Both the position numbers and the translations under genes were made by a program. This document shows, piece after piece, positions 22,448 to 33,989 of a DNA stretch of 64,000 bases. The DNA lies in the NCBI GenBank assembly GCA_025201345.1, contig JAIXMG010000002.1:1426001-1490000 (forward strand). Direction: 5' to 3'. The notes beneath the pieces are model-generated. The model worked only from the letters and a program-made list of their open reading frames with translations. It made no database searches and was not told where the DNA came from. Numbering within the stretch: position 1 is the first letter of the stretch; each line of letters starts with the position of its first letter. Source of the stretch: Thamnidium elegans. Its lineage: Eukaryota > Mucoromycota > Mucoromycetes > Mucorales > Mucoraceae.

Positions 22448-23229
22448 TTAAACTATTTTATTCATTATTAGTATATATTCTCTCTCTCTCTTTTTTTTTC
22501 GTGTTATATACTTTACCAGTGGTATAGATTTTAATGGTAAAATATGATGCCATTGTGAACTAGCTGCAGGTATCCAATCTTGAGTTGATTCTGGGTAGCC
22601 AGCTTCATTCTTTTCCACAGATAGCATAAATCTTGTATTATCATCTGTATTATTATTATTGGTAGGTTTCATTTGAACTATCTTTATCAAACAACTTCTT
22701 AAATAATACTCTAAATCTGTCAGTGTCAATTCTTTTTCTTGACAAGTCAAATTGATTTCAAATACAAATTTCTCTACCGCTTCATCTTGTTGTAATATTG
22801 TCAAACATATAAACCTTATATCGTCCTATAAACTAAACGTCAAAAAAAAAAAAAAAAAAATACATTTTTTGGACTTAAAAAAAAAAAAGAGCTTTGCCTT
22901 AGCTATTAAAGAATAGCATGCTTGTACAAAATTCGATATGTATTCTTGTACTCCAGGATGCGTTGCAATATAAACAGGAACTTGAAACTTTTTTTGTTTT
23001 TCAAATATTGACCTTGGATAAAGGTTACGAATATACAATATTTGATGAAACCAAGTCTCTACTAAAACAGAAAAAGGTAAGATTTTTATTTTTTATTTTA
23101 TTCTTTTCTGGCTATTGTCACTTACAGAATTCACATGTCAAACCGACAATGCCTACAAGTAACAAGTTAGTTTCTTTTTCGTTCAACTCAAAATACTTTA
23201 CTTTCTTGAAGGGATTGATCAGTAGCCAT
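22448..23229 (-). CDS. REV7: Rev7/MAD2L2 HORMA protein (DNA polymerase zeta subunit)
   Basis: Four minus-strand exons (23229-23202, 23152-23126, 23061-22898, 22825-22448) join to 198 residues. The HORMA fold is recognisable: GLTCEFLETWFHQILYIRNL, YPRSIFEKQKKFQVPVYIA, the DEAVEKFVFEI strand, and WHHILPLKSIPLVKYIT near the safety-belt end. This mirrors human MAD2L2 (VLCEFLEV, LYVREVYP, RPVEKFV, LIPLKTM). Rev7 links Rev3 to Rev1 in translesion synthesis. The third intron needs a GC donor (AAG|GCAAAG) with acceptor TTTATAG, since no GT keeps the conserved alignment. The first two exons are tiny (28 and 27 nt). The C-terminus (KKKREREYILIMNKIV) reads through a CT-rich tract and may differ in the true mRNA. 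Confidence 0.82.
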
Positions 23230-23368
23230 GTTAAGAATATGCAGAAAAAAAAAAGAAAAAAAAAAAAGAAGCAGGATATGTGACGGGTTAGATAATATAT
23301 ATATCTATTCGTCATCGACATTTTATTTACATTTTTTTCTTTTCTCTTTGCTACTTATATATAAAAAA

Positions 23369-24744
23369 ATGGCTACTGATATTGATACTCTCGTCAGCAT
23401 GGGATTCTCCCTTAACAAAGTGTAAGCAAAGTAAAAGAAAAGAAAGTTTTATAATATATAGTATTAACGCGTAAGCAAAAAAAAAAAAAAAAAAAAAAAA
23501 AAAGAAAGAAAGCTATGAAGGCTACGAACGGTGCTGGTCTTCAACCTGCCATGGACTGGTAAAGACCTTTCTTGTTGCCCAATAAAAAAAAAAACGAAAA
23601 CTAATAATATATATTTGCGTAGGCTTTTAAGTCACCCAGAAGTATCTGATGATCCAGAGGAAGAAGTAGCACCAGCACAGGCTCTTGGTACACCCTCTGC
23701 TGAACCTAACCTTGATGAAGGAGAGATTATGGATGGTGAACAAACAGCACAAAGTTTAATTTGTAACGACTGTCAAAAGCTCTTCCGCGATGGTAAAAAA
23801 AAAAAAAGCCCCTTTTCCAACTGTCCATATAATACCCTTTACTTAAACCAATTTTTTTTAAATATATACTAGCTTCTGGTGCCGAAAGACATGCGACACG
23901 AACAGGTCACCAAAACTTTGCTGAAAGTACTGAAGCTATTAAACCACTTTCTGAAGAAGAAAAGAAACAAAGATTGCTGGAATTAAAGACACGTTTATCA
24001 GAAAAGAGAGCAGCACGTGAACAAGCAGAGATTGATGAACGTAAACAAGCTGAAAAGATTAGAAGAAAGGCAGGTCAGGATTTAACAAGTGTAAAGGAAG
24101 CTTTGGAAGCAAAAGAAATTAAAAAGATTTACGATCAAAAGAGAAAAGAAAAGGAAGATGAAAAGGTTGCAAAGGCAAAGATAAAGGCTCAAATTGAACA
24201 AGATAAAAAGGAACGCGCTGCAAAGAGAGAAGCTACTAAACAAGTTCATCAAGCTCAAGCTCAAGCTGAAGCCATTATCGCTGCTCAACCTGCTGTCAAG
24301 AAAGAGTATACCGATGCTAGACTTCAGGTAAATATATATATATATATATTTTGTGTGGTTTTTTTTGATGTGTTGAACTAATACATGTATATAAAATAGA
24401 TTCGTGTTCCTGGTGCTGGACCTATCACCCATACATTTAGTGCTACTAGTCAATTATCTGAAGTATATTCATTTTTGCAAACACAAGGATGTGCTAATGC
24501 CTTTAATTTATCTACTGCTTTCCCAAGGTAATTATATACACACACATATAAATAATTGATGCAATTCTAATTATTGATATTATTGTAGAAAAACATTTGG
24601 ATCAGAGGATCAATCAAAGTCATTAAAAGAATTGAGTAGGTGTCATATATATATAACGCATTACAGATTTTAATTCATGTACATTTTTTTTATTGTTTTA
24701 TAGACCTTGTTCCATCTGCTGCTCTGGCCTTGACTTATATTTAA
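23369..24744 (+). CDS. UBA-zinc finger-UBX protein (UBXN1/SAKS1-like p97 cofactor)
   Basis: Seven exons (23369-23421, 23505-23558, 23623-23792, 23873-24327, 24400-24527, 24589-24635, 24704-24744) give 315 residues. An N-terminal UBA domain (SMGFSLNK to GLQPAMDWLL), a C2H2 finger (CNDCQKLFRDASGAERHATR), a long charged coiled coil (about 110-235) and a C-terminal UBX domain (RVPGAGPITHTF, AFPRKTFG, LKELNLVPSAAL) are in the UBXN1 order. Such proteins bind ubiquitin through UBA and Cdc48/p97 through UBX. UBA length conservation places the first acceptor after a run of about 27 adenines (AG at 23503-23504), giving NKVKKAMKATN. That acceptor has no pyrimidine tract. Confidence 0.88.
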
Positions 24745-24770
24745 AAAAAAATATTATAAATGTATATTTT

Positions 24771-25978
24771 TTAGTCCAATAAATTGGTTCTATCAAATTG
24801 AGATGAATAAGGTGGGGGGTCAGGTATACTAGGAGTTGGTTCATCATCAATATTAATTAAAATTTGAGAGTGTAAAGAATAAGAATCGTCTTCATTATGG
24901 CTTGATGGGGAAGAAGATAATCGAGCGGCAGTTGCCAATAAAATCGTATCACGTTCGATACCGTATGGAGGTGGAGGAGCTAATGTGCCTTGAGGTGGTG
25001 CAAGACCCCATTTTTTAACATTGGCTTCTACAAATACAAACCCTGATTGACCTAAATTTACATGGATTTGACAAGGCCCGTTGGCTCCAATCGTTGGAAA
25101 TAAGTTCCAACGTAAACCTGTATAAGCATCCTCTAGTTTCCTTCCATTTCTCGTAAAAAAAAGAGTGCCAGTTCTATGTCTATATCCTACTCCAATTATA
25201 TCTCCATGATTGAAAGGTATTCCGTATGATTTACCATTAAATGGTGAAGAAAAATATTTACATCCGTTATTTGAAAAGTATCCGATCGAATATCGATTCC
25301 ATCCTTTTTTTATATAAATATATACATATACGTAAGCGGTCTAATAATAACAAAGAACAAAAAAATTTCTTTTACCTGGTAGTCGCCAAGTCGGATAAGG
25401 TTTTGTTGCTACGCCAATAGATACAGTAGTTGATTCAGGCTTTTCAAACATTTTAGCTTCCCAATAATAAACATCTTGCTGTCTTGGTAACGGCAAATTG
25501 GTTTGTATAGAGCACTCACCGTGCATGAATTGCAATTCAGTTCTACCTGCTACATATACATTTGCATCAGGTTCACCCTCAAATTCAAACGCAGAAACAC
25601 CATTCTCCTGAATTGAGGTAAGTTGAGGTCCACTAATATCAGTTGGTACACTATCTGGAGGGTGTCTATCTTGGAATACTAATACAACAGACAGACAGAC
25701 ACACACACAACTTTGTAAGTTTTTTTTTGTCTTCTCTATGTCTCTCTTTTTTTTTTCACTCTTAAAAAGCACTTACTTTTGGCTCTTTCATAACTTAAAC
25801 GGGCATCTTCTGGTAAGCACGCAATCAAGTCTTCCGAATCAAGTGGCCAATCTTCGTACTCTGAGTAACCACCAAGAGATATTGGTAATTCATTGGAGGA
25901 TCTTGTAAAGCATAATAAAAATAGTGTAATGATAAAAAACACAATAAAGCCGACTATAAATATAACTGTACCAGACAT
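24771..25978 (-). CDS. SSH4: SSH4/EAR1-like SPRY-domain Rsp5 adaptor
   Basis: Three minus-strand exons (25978-25777, 25678-25376, 25303-24771) give 345 residues. A single N-terminal membrane helix (VIFIVGFIVFFIITLFLLCF) is followed by a B30.2/SPRY domain (about 95-245) with YYWEAKMFEKPE, VSIGVATKPYPTWRLPGWN, YSIGYFSNNG and GDIIGVGYRHRTGTLFFTRN. Two PPxY-type motifs (PPPYGIE and PPPYSSQ) lie in the C-terminal tail. This is the layout of yeast Ssh4 and Ear1, vacuolar/endosomal adaptors that recruit the ubiquitin ligase Rsp5 to membrane cargo. The stop codon lies 26 bp from that of the convergent UBA-UBX gene, so the 3' UTRs must overlap. Ssh4 versus Ear1 cannot be decided. Confidence 0.88.
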
Positions 25979-26859
25979 ACTATTATATTTAGTTTTATAG
26001 CTATAACAGAAAAAAAACAAAACAAAACAAAAAAAAAAAAGAAAAAGAAAAAAAAGGGGTGTGTCTTTTTTTTTTTTTTTTTTTTTTTTTTGCTTTCATA
26101 TCAGCTGACAAGCGTGACGTTATATTAAAAGGAGAGAGCAGTTACGCCAACAACGGATAGAAGCGTGTGGCCTGTGCTTTTTAAAACTACCATGTCTCTA
26201 TTTTAAAAAAAAACGTTTCGTCTTTTTTTTTCATTTGTAAAGTTATATAGACCTTGTCGCACAGAATTTGATCGGCAACTTTTTTGGTCTGCGTGTGTTT
26301 TTATTACTTTTTTCTTTTATCTCAGTTCGTGATTGTACCCAAAAAAAGGTATTTTTTTTTTTAATATATGTAAGCCGTCTTTTTGTAACGACTTATTTAA
26401 TTCTGAATAGTTCACGCAATTGGTATTTTTTTTCTTTTTCGGGATCGGAATTCCAATGAAGACATTTTTTTTATGCGGGACAAAGGGTGGTAGGAGCGTA
26501 CTAGCACAAGTCTAAAGTGATCACTAAAAATGTTGTTTTGGTCTATACAGGTAGTTTAAATGCCCGTCCTAATTTTTTGTACAGGTTCACGCTATTGTTA
26601 TTTGTTAAATATAATTAGTAATTTTTTGTGCTATCAATAAAAACTGGATTAAACCAAATATGTGTTGTTGTTTTTTAAGGTTGTACTCAAGATAAAAAGA
26701 TTAAGGAAAAATAATATTTTATTTTTTATATTTACAAAAAAAGATTAAGAGAGTGAGAGAGAGAGAGGAAAAAGGGAGAGGAATGGGGCTTAAAGAAAAA
26801 ACGACTCATATATAACTGTACAAAAAAAGAATATTAGGTGGTGGGGAGAGTTTTTGTTT
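25979..26859. other. Intergenic region between SSH4-like and transcription-factor genes
   Basis: AT-rich, with a T-run at 26067-26091 and GA-rich tract at 26750-26785. Short open frames here have no recognisable content. Confidence 0.55.
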
Positions 26860-29343
26860 TTACATCATTGGATGTTCATCGATAAAAAGAAATTTGTTCA
26901 TTTTACGTGGATTAAAGTATCTAAACCTTGCTTGACTTTTACCAGAGATGGGTTGTTGATCTGGTGGAACATATGCATTAAATTGTACAAAAGGAGGAGC
27001 AGTTGAAAAAGAAGGTCTACGATCATTAGTTGAGTCTTGTACAAAAGTAGTGGTATGTGATGCTGTAGGTTGAACACTAAACTGATTTTGAAAAGAAATC
27101 GATTTCCTTGGCTGTTTTAATTTAGCGCATGCTGCTACTACTGTAGCTGGTGCTTGTACTGGTACCGGTGGTTTGGTTTCCGGTAATATATTATTTTGTT
27201 CAACAAGTGTTTCTGTGTTTAATATAGCATGTGGTTTTAAATGTGCTAAAAAGAAATCAGGTTGATTTTTTTTACTGTTATCTTGGTTGCTTTGATCTGG
27301 TGTGGGATAAGAAGATCCTAAATGATGTCTACGAATTTCTACTTGAATCCAATCTGCTACTTGAAACCAGTTCTTGCATGAGAATCGGAATTCACGCGTG
27401 TTTTGTAATATTTGATATGATTTACGAAGTCCATTAGTAAAGTCTTCCATATTGATACCGTCCAAGATCTTTGCTTGGTCAGCGGGTGAAACGCATGTGT
27501 GGTATATATCCATAGCAACTGAAATAACTTCAGCGGCTCTCCATAATTCATCACGATCAAATGCACATCTTCCAACATCTGCCATATTACAAGTCTTGAT
27601 AGCACTTAATTGAGTCAATGAAGTAGATAAACAAATATTAAGAGAGTCTAAAGAAGTTTGACTGGGACGAGCATCATTCATTTCAGGTATAAATAATTTA
27701 TGAAGAATGATACGAGTAGCGTTATATTCAATATTGACACGAAGACAAGACAAGAACAAATCTTCACATCCGTATTCGAACCCACTATCAAATACCAAGT
27801 ACTGAGGTAGAGCCTTGTGAAAATCTAATAATCGACGGTCATATTCAGTTAATTGTTCTACAGTCAATTCAGCATTTTCACATTCATATAATGCAGCTAC
27901 AATATCTCCTTGAATTCTCCACAAGCTAAGGCAATGAATAAATGTGATGACACCAATTTCGGCTTCATCAATATCTTGTTCAAATACTTGCGGTAAATCA
28001 ACTTTGCCAGGATACCTTGGTTGAGGTGTATTTTTAGGTGCACCCGAAGTCCATAATGAAAAATCAACTGCCCAAACAAACCACCAAAGTCTGGTATCCA
28101 TTTCTTTATCATAACAATCAACATTTTCATTAGCCATACGAGGATAGATATCTAATTCATGTAGAGCTGAAGCAGCCATACCAGCATAATGATGCCTTTT
28201 AGAAGGTTCAGCACGAATACTCATAAATAAGAGAGCAGCAATTGTATATCGATCAGGGGTATCAAATGACTGAGCTAAACATTCACGAGCTTGACTAAAG
28301 AAATACTCTTCTTGTTCTTGAAGTTTATCTTGATCTTTTAAAAAATAATCATAACCAGCACGAGGATGATGAATGACAGTATGACGAAATGCATAAGAAC
28401 AAATAGCGTTTACAATTAATGTATCAGTAGGGGATGGATGAGCGTTATACCAAACCATAAACTCATCTCTTCTAATAATAGGTTTAAATCGAACCCAACA
28501 AGTAAAAAATGTGTCTATACAAGCATCTGCAATTAACCTTAAACTTTTTGTAGAATCATAACTAGAGTGTGGATTGGAAAGTTGTCCGAGACGATTAGTT
28601 GATGCAAAAAAATTAACTGGCTTGGTATTATTGCTTTTGTTTCGATAGAGTAACATTTTATCAACTGGCCGTTTTGGTGGAACTTGTGTTACAGTGCTAT
28701 TTTCAGCAAGTGATGAAGATTGTGATGATGAACATAACTGACTAAATGTATCTATTAATGTTCTTAAATCGGATGCATTTGATACTTTAGCTTCTAAATT
28801 GATACCGATATCACTATATGAAAACTGAATCTTTGAAAGCATATTTGTTAATACAGGATTATCAGTTAGTAAAGAAGGATGTATTGATTCGGCTAATAGC
28901 GATTTAGTTGTAGGTGAACATATGGGTGGTAGTTGAGTTGATTCAGTTTGTTCATCTTGCCAAAATGTATTTGATTTAGGTGAGATATGATCATCTAAAC
29001 TAGATGTTTCAAGGTATTCTGAACTAGTAGAATAAGGTATATCGATAGGTACAGTAGCCGGGGTGACAGGAAGTACATAATCCATGGGTGGAGAAGAAAG
29101 AACTGAAGATTGGTATGGATAGTAACTATTGTTCAAGTCATATGATGAATAGCTTTTATTATTCCAATCTTGTGGTAATAATTGTGAAATAGGCGAATTA
29201 TTAGCTGAATTGTTTTTATTGGAATGATTATATATTTCAAAAGTTGAAGTTGTATCGTGCATATACCAATCATCTTCGTCATTAGTTGAAGACATATCAG
29301 CTCTAATTCGTTTTGTTGACCTTTCTACTGTATCAAAAGGCAT
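26860..29343 (-). CDS. Fungal_trans-domain transcription factor lacking a zinc cluster
   Basis: A single uninterrupted minus-strand exon gives 827 residues from ATG at 29343; the open frame continues upstream only through a GA/CT-rich leader. The N-terminal 240 residues are Ser/Asn/Pro-rich. Residues about 270-600 form the fungal transcription factor regulatory domain, with FFTCWVRFKPIIRRDEFMVW, NAICSYAFRHT, SIRAEPSKRHHYAGMAASAL and TRLWWFVWAVDFSLWTSGAP. No Zn2Cys6 cluster (C-x2-C-x6-C) is present in the frame or in nearby upstream sequence. It is one of the few long intron-less genes here. It may act as a co-regulator, use another DNA-binding segment, or have lost the cluster. Target genes are unknown. 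Confidence 0.8.
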   Translation of the reverse strand: MPFDTVERSTKRIRADMSSTNDEDDWYMHDTTSTFEIYNHSNKNNSANNSPISQLLPQDWNNKSYSSYDLNNSYYPYQSSVLSSPPMDYVLPVTPATVPIDIPYSTSSEYLETSSLDDHISPKSNTFWQDEQTESTQLPPICSPTTKSLLAESIHPSLLTDNPVLTNMLSKIQFSYSDIGINLEAKVSNASDLRTLIDTFSQLCSSSQSSSLAENSTVTQVPPKRPVDKMLLYRNKSNNTKPVNFFASTNRLGQLSNPHSSYDSTKSLRLIADACIDTFFTCWVRFKPIIRRDEFMVWYNAHPSPTDTLIVNAICSYAFRHTVIHHPRAGYDYFLKDQDKLQEQEEYFFSQARECLAQSFDTPDRYTIAALLFMSIRAEPSKRHHYAGMAASALHELDIYPRMANENVDCYDKEMDTRLWWFVWAVDFSLWTSGAPKNTPQPRYPGKVDLPQVFEQDIDEAEIGVITFIHCLSLWRIQGDIVAALYECENAELTVEQLTEYDRRLLDFHKALPQYLVFDSGFEYGCEDLFLSCLRVNIEYNATRIILHKLFIPEMNDARPSQTSLDSLNICLSTSLTQLSAIKTCNMADVGRCAFDRDELWRAAEVISVAMDIYHTCVSPADQAKILDGINMEDFTNGLRKSYQILQNTREFRFSCKNWFQVADWIQVEIRRHHLGSSYPTPDQSNQDNSKKNQPDFFLAHLKPHAILNTETLVEQNNILPETKPPVPVQAPATVVAACAKLKQPRKSISFQNQFSVQPTASHTTTFVQDSTNDRRPSFSTAPPFVQFNAYVPPDQQPISGKSQARFRYFNPRKMNKFLFIDEHPMM

Positions 29344-31395
29344 TATATATAAAGAAAGTGCAAAAGAAAAAAGAAAAAGAGAAAGAGAAAGAGAAAGAGA
29401 GAGAGAAAAGTTTAATAAAGTGGTGGGAAAAAGTTTTTTATTATATATAATGTTGAAATTAGTTACACAAATAATCTTCTTCTGACTCAAATTTAAGTGA
29501 TTGGATATAACACTAAACCACTAGGAGGCTTAAATTAACTTGACTACTATAAAAAAACCTTGTTGGTTGTCATACCAACTATAAACTTTAGGTTTACTTT
29601 TATAACAATTTACTTTCAACAAGACCCTTTTTGCTGCTTTAAGAAGTATATAAAAAAAAAAAGGACAAATAATCTAGTAGATTTTCCCGACTTTTCCGAG
29701 TGTCACTCTTATCAAATACTAACTCCGCTTTTTTAATCTTTTTTTACAAGTTTTTTTTCTCTAAGCCAAACTTCCACTCATTGCAGTCTTATCTTTTTTT
29801 TTTATTATTAGGCTTATCGACGATAGTTTAAATATTCTAGATCGGGATATTTGAGTATTATATACACTTTTTTTTAATTGGCTTGTACTTTATCATTTTA
29901 TACAGAAGTTATACTTGGTGTATCACCGCCAGGGGGGGAGCGAAAATCACTTTTTTCATCAAAGGTGGCGGATACAGAAGTAAGTTGATGACATATAATT
30001 ATATTATTTCACAATGCAAAAGTGGTGGCACATTGATTTGTGTACCTTTGAAATCTTAAATTATACAAAATATAAATATTTTTTGTATTATACACATCTA
30101 TTGAACATGATAGGTTCCTTTTTTTAATACGGAGCTATATACTAGCAAAGTAGTCATATATAACCGGGCCCATTTTTTCCTTCATCATGTGTCGAGTGAA
30201 TATTGCAAGGTTATTATACATACATGAACAAGCTAAATAACCGAAACCACTGGGTTCCTTTTAAAAGAATATAATTAATGAGCACATGCAATGTATTTTA
30301 TTGCAACTTCCTTTTCTTTTTTTATTTGATTTGTTGTTGTTGTACGTGGTGTTCAGGAACTAAGACATTTATAGATAGAAATATAAAAAAGGCCTGATAG
30401 ATAAAATACGTGAGTGAAAATAATCATTTGATCCTATATTTCTTGTATAGACTTTTTTTTCCTTATCAATACTTTAAGGTCTTGGGATGATCTTGTATAA
30501 TATAACGTTTTCAACATTTTGTAACTATAATATTTTTTTTTTATTGCAGTAATAACATACAAAAATAAATAAATAAATGAAGATCACATGCTATACAGTG
30601 TAACTGAAAAAAAAAAAAGTAACTTGTTCTGCACGTTTTATCCCATGGGAGGAAAATGTAGTTATGTATAGTTATCGTTTCCGGTAGTGTATGTGCTCTT
30701 TGTCATACAATGAAAGGGAACTCTTTTTTAATTCCATAAAAAGAACTTATCGTGTGAGAGCAAAGATTGTCCATTCATTGTTTCATTGGTAGGAACTATA
30801 ATACATACATATTTAATCCCGCTAACCTGTTGCACGCCATTCGTACATAAATTTGATAAAGGGCTCAAACGCGATATTCAGCATATATGCACCTTTTTTT
30901 TTGTTTTAATCCGCCACTTTAAAAAAAAAAACCAGCTAAAAAAAAAATTGACAGTTGTCTCGCTGTTTCTTTTATCCCCTTTTTTCTTTTTCCTTCTCTC
31001 TTTTGATCTGTCTACTTACTAAAAGAAGGGAACACTTTTAAAAAGAAAAGCATCACATTGAAAAAAAGACCCATCATCCTTTCAATGGCCCATCATCATA
31101 TCTAGACTGTGATACGTATAATTTCCTTTTTCCTTGCAGCCGAGAAAAAACGAAACGATGATAGGCATCAACTATTGATTGAGCAGTTACCTTTAAAAAA
31201 AACCAAAAACCAAAAAAAGTAACTCTATTGTAACTCAAAAAAACAAAAACAGTACACACACACTGTATATAATCATCCAAAAATTGTTTTTATCTGAAAA
31301 TCTACTGATTACACAGATATATGATTTAATCCCAGCTTCTATGGCTTTTTTTTTTATTAAAAATACGAAGAATACTATAGTATAGTGAATAACTG

Positions 31396-31426
<31 letters not shown>

Positions 31427-31964
31427 GGGATATTTATATGTACAATGCAAAAAAAAAAAGGTAAGCTTTTATATACGTGAGGCAATAAACAATTCTAATA
31501 ATTAGCGCCAAATACGTCAGTATAAATTATGCAATTTATTATGTTATTTTTTTAAATCGCTGATATCAACAAAAAGATAATCGATTTTCTGGATCTGTTT
31601 CTGACAAAGATTTAATTAGTACTTTTTCATTGCGAATATGATGTCTTAATACTTCAAGTACGACGCGTCTTTTTTAAATAGTGATTTATTTATTCAATTG
31701 CCCCACGGTGAAATAAGCTTATCCTGGGGTCTATATATATATATATATATTTTGAGGGTGAAACAAATCCGTTAATTGAGCTTCTCTTTTTATGGGGAAA
31801 CGACAATCAACATAATCAGTACCGAAAAAAGAGAAAAACAACAATAATTGCGTCACTAGGTTTGTGACACGGGTCTTTAAAAAGATACATAATCAACAGA
31901 TGTCTTTTTTTTTTCTTTTTTCTTCTTTAACCCTTTTTTTTTTAAAAAACATATATAATTAAAA
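29344..31964. other. Long intergenic region
   Basis: About 2.6 kb upstream of both flanking genes (divergent). No supportable gene. Contains a short GC-rich patch near 29927-29970 (CACCGCC ... GGTGGCGG, partly complementary), a TTA microsatellite (31398-31427) and a TA run (31733-31750). The last 100 bp are pyrimidine-rich and belong to the iPGM promoter. Confidence 0.55.
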
Positions 31965-33625
31965 ATGCCCGGAGGTGGTGAAAATCCTAAGACTAAGCAA
32001 GTCCCCAAGAATAAGGCTTGTTTGATTTGTATTGATGGTTGGGGTATCTCCCCTCTTAAAGATCATCTCGGTGATGCTATCCATAACGCTGAAACTCCTG
32101 TCATGGATAAGCTCGAAAAGGAAGATCCTTTTGTTCCCATTTCTGCTCACGGTCTTTCTGTTGGTCTTCCCGATGGTTTGATGGGTAACTCTGAAGTTGG
32201 TCATCTTAACATTGGTGCTGGTCGCGTCGTTTATCAGGTAAGATAGAGATAAAAAAAAATGAGTCGACTTTTTTTTTTTGTGGTCGTGACTGTGGTTTCA
32301 ATGGCACTAACTAATGTATAAAATAATAAAAAAAAAAGGATATTGTTCGTATTGATCTTGCCATGAAGAACAACGAATTTGGTAAGGTTGCAAACATCAA
32401 GGCTGCTTTCGATCGTGCTATTAACGGTAACGGTCGTCTTCATTTATTGGGTCTTGTTTCTGATGGTGGTGTTCATGGTCATATTGATCATCTTATTGCC
32501 CTCTTAAAGGCAGCCAAGGAAGCTGGTGTTCCCGAAGCTTATGTTCATTTCATTGGTGATGGTCGTGATACCGCTCCCAAGTCTGCAGCCAAGTATATGG
32601 GTCAACTTGTTGAAGCTATGAACAAGCTTGAATATGGTAAGATTGCTGATATTAACGGTCGTTACTATGCTATGGATCGTGATAAGCGTTGGGAACGTGT
32701 CCAAATTGCTTTTGATGGTATGACCCAAGCTAAGGGAGAGGAAGCTTCTGACCCAGTCAAGGCAATTGAAGATTCTTATGAAGCTGGTGTAACCGATGAG
32801 TTCTTAAAGCCCATTATTATTAATAAGGATGGTCAAATTAAGGATAATGATACCATCTTCTGTTTCAATTTCCGTTCTGATCGTATGCGTGAAATTGCTC
32901 AAGCTTTCGGCATTGCTCCTTGTCCTTTCGACTCTCCTGTCCCCAAGAACCTTGAAATTTTTACCATGACCCAATATAAGAGCGATTTCCCCTTCAAGAT
33001 TGCTTTCCCTGCTCAATCTATGGATAACGTTCTTGCTGAATGGTTAGCAAAGAACGAGATTCCTCAAGTTCACATTGCTGAAACTGAAAAGTACGCACAC
33101 GTTACTTTCTTCTTCAACGGTGGTACTGAGGCTCAATTCGATCTTGAAGAACGTGGTATGGTTCCTTCTCCCAAGGTTGCTACCTACGATCTTCAACCTG
33201 AAATGAATGCCGCCGGTGTTGCTGAGAAGGTTGCTGAGGCAATCGAATCCGATAAGTATCCTTTTGTCATGTGTAACTTCGCTCCTCCTGATATGGTTGG
33301 TCATACTGGTGTCTATGAAGCTGCTGTTAAGGCTGTTGCTGCCACTGATAAGGCTATCGGTGTTGTTCTTGATGCCTGTAAGAAGAACGGTTATACTCTT
33401 TTTGTTACTGCCGATCACGGTAATGCTGAAAAGATGGTTGCCGATGACGGTAAGAGTCCTTTCACTGCTCATACTTGTGCACAGGTTCCTTTCGTTATGG
33501 CTTCCGAGACCGCTAAATTCGCTAAGGATGCTGATGGTGCTCTTTGTGATGTTGCTCCTACCATCCTTAACTTTATGGGCCTCGATATCCCCAAGGAGAT
33601 GACCGGAAAGTCTTTATTGGCTTAA
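31965..33625 (+). CDS. gpmI: 2,3-bisphosphoglycerate-independent phosphoglycerate mutase
   Basis: Two exons (31965-32237, 32339-33625) give 519 residues, the normal length for iPGM. Metal-binding and catalytic motifs are intact: [11 protein letters not shown] (Asp), [15 protein letters not shown] (catalytic Ser), [33 protein letters not shown] and [10 protein letters not shown] with a later AHT. It interconverts 3- and 2-phosphoglycerate in glycolysis and gluconeogenesis using two Mn/Co-type metal ions. It is unrelated to the cofactor-dependent enzyme of budding yeast. Codon bias is strong (GGT, GCT, AAG), consistent with high expression. The only intron ends in a run of ten adenines before AG rather than a pyrimidine tract. 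Confidence 0.97.
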
Positions 33626-33989
33626 AAAAAAAATTATAGTATATAATTGTCATTTTATTTTATTTTTTTTAAAAAAAAACATATACACACAGCATTTTTC
33701 ATTTATTTTTTAAATAAAATTACTACTTTTTTTTTTTTTTTCTCTCTTTTTTGTTTGCATGTAAAAAACAAGTGTTCACTGGAAGATCTACTTGGTAATT
33801 TTACCATATATGGGTAAGGCGGTGAAAAAACTGGGTAGGACAGATAAATAAGTAGACCGTTTTTTTTTATCTGGAAAAAAGAAAAAATCCTTTTTTTTTA
33901 AAAAAATATAAGCTATCTTGTTGCCACAGCAATAATATATATATTTACACATATATATTAACGTAAACCCATACATTAAACTTTATTGT
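33626..33989. other. Short intergenic spacer
   Basis: 364 bp of A/T-run-rich DNA holding the 3' flank of iPGM and the promoter of the SLY41-like gene. No gene seen. Confidence 0.6.

Noticed and set aside
26268..26459. 63-codon frame in the intergenic region
   Set aside because: Phe/Ser-rich readout of T-runs without domain or start context.
33044..33602. Long antisense and shifted frames inside iPGM
   Set aside because: Shadow frames produced by strong codon bias of the iPGM gene.
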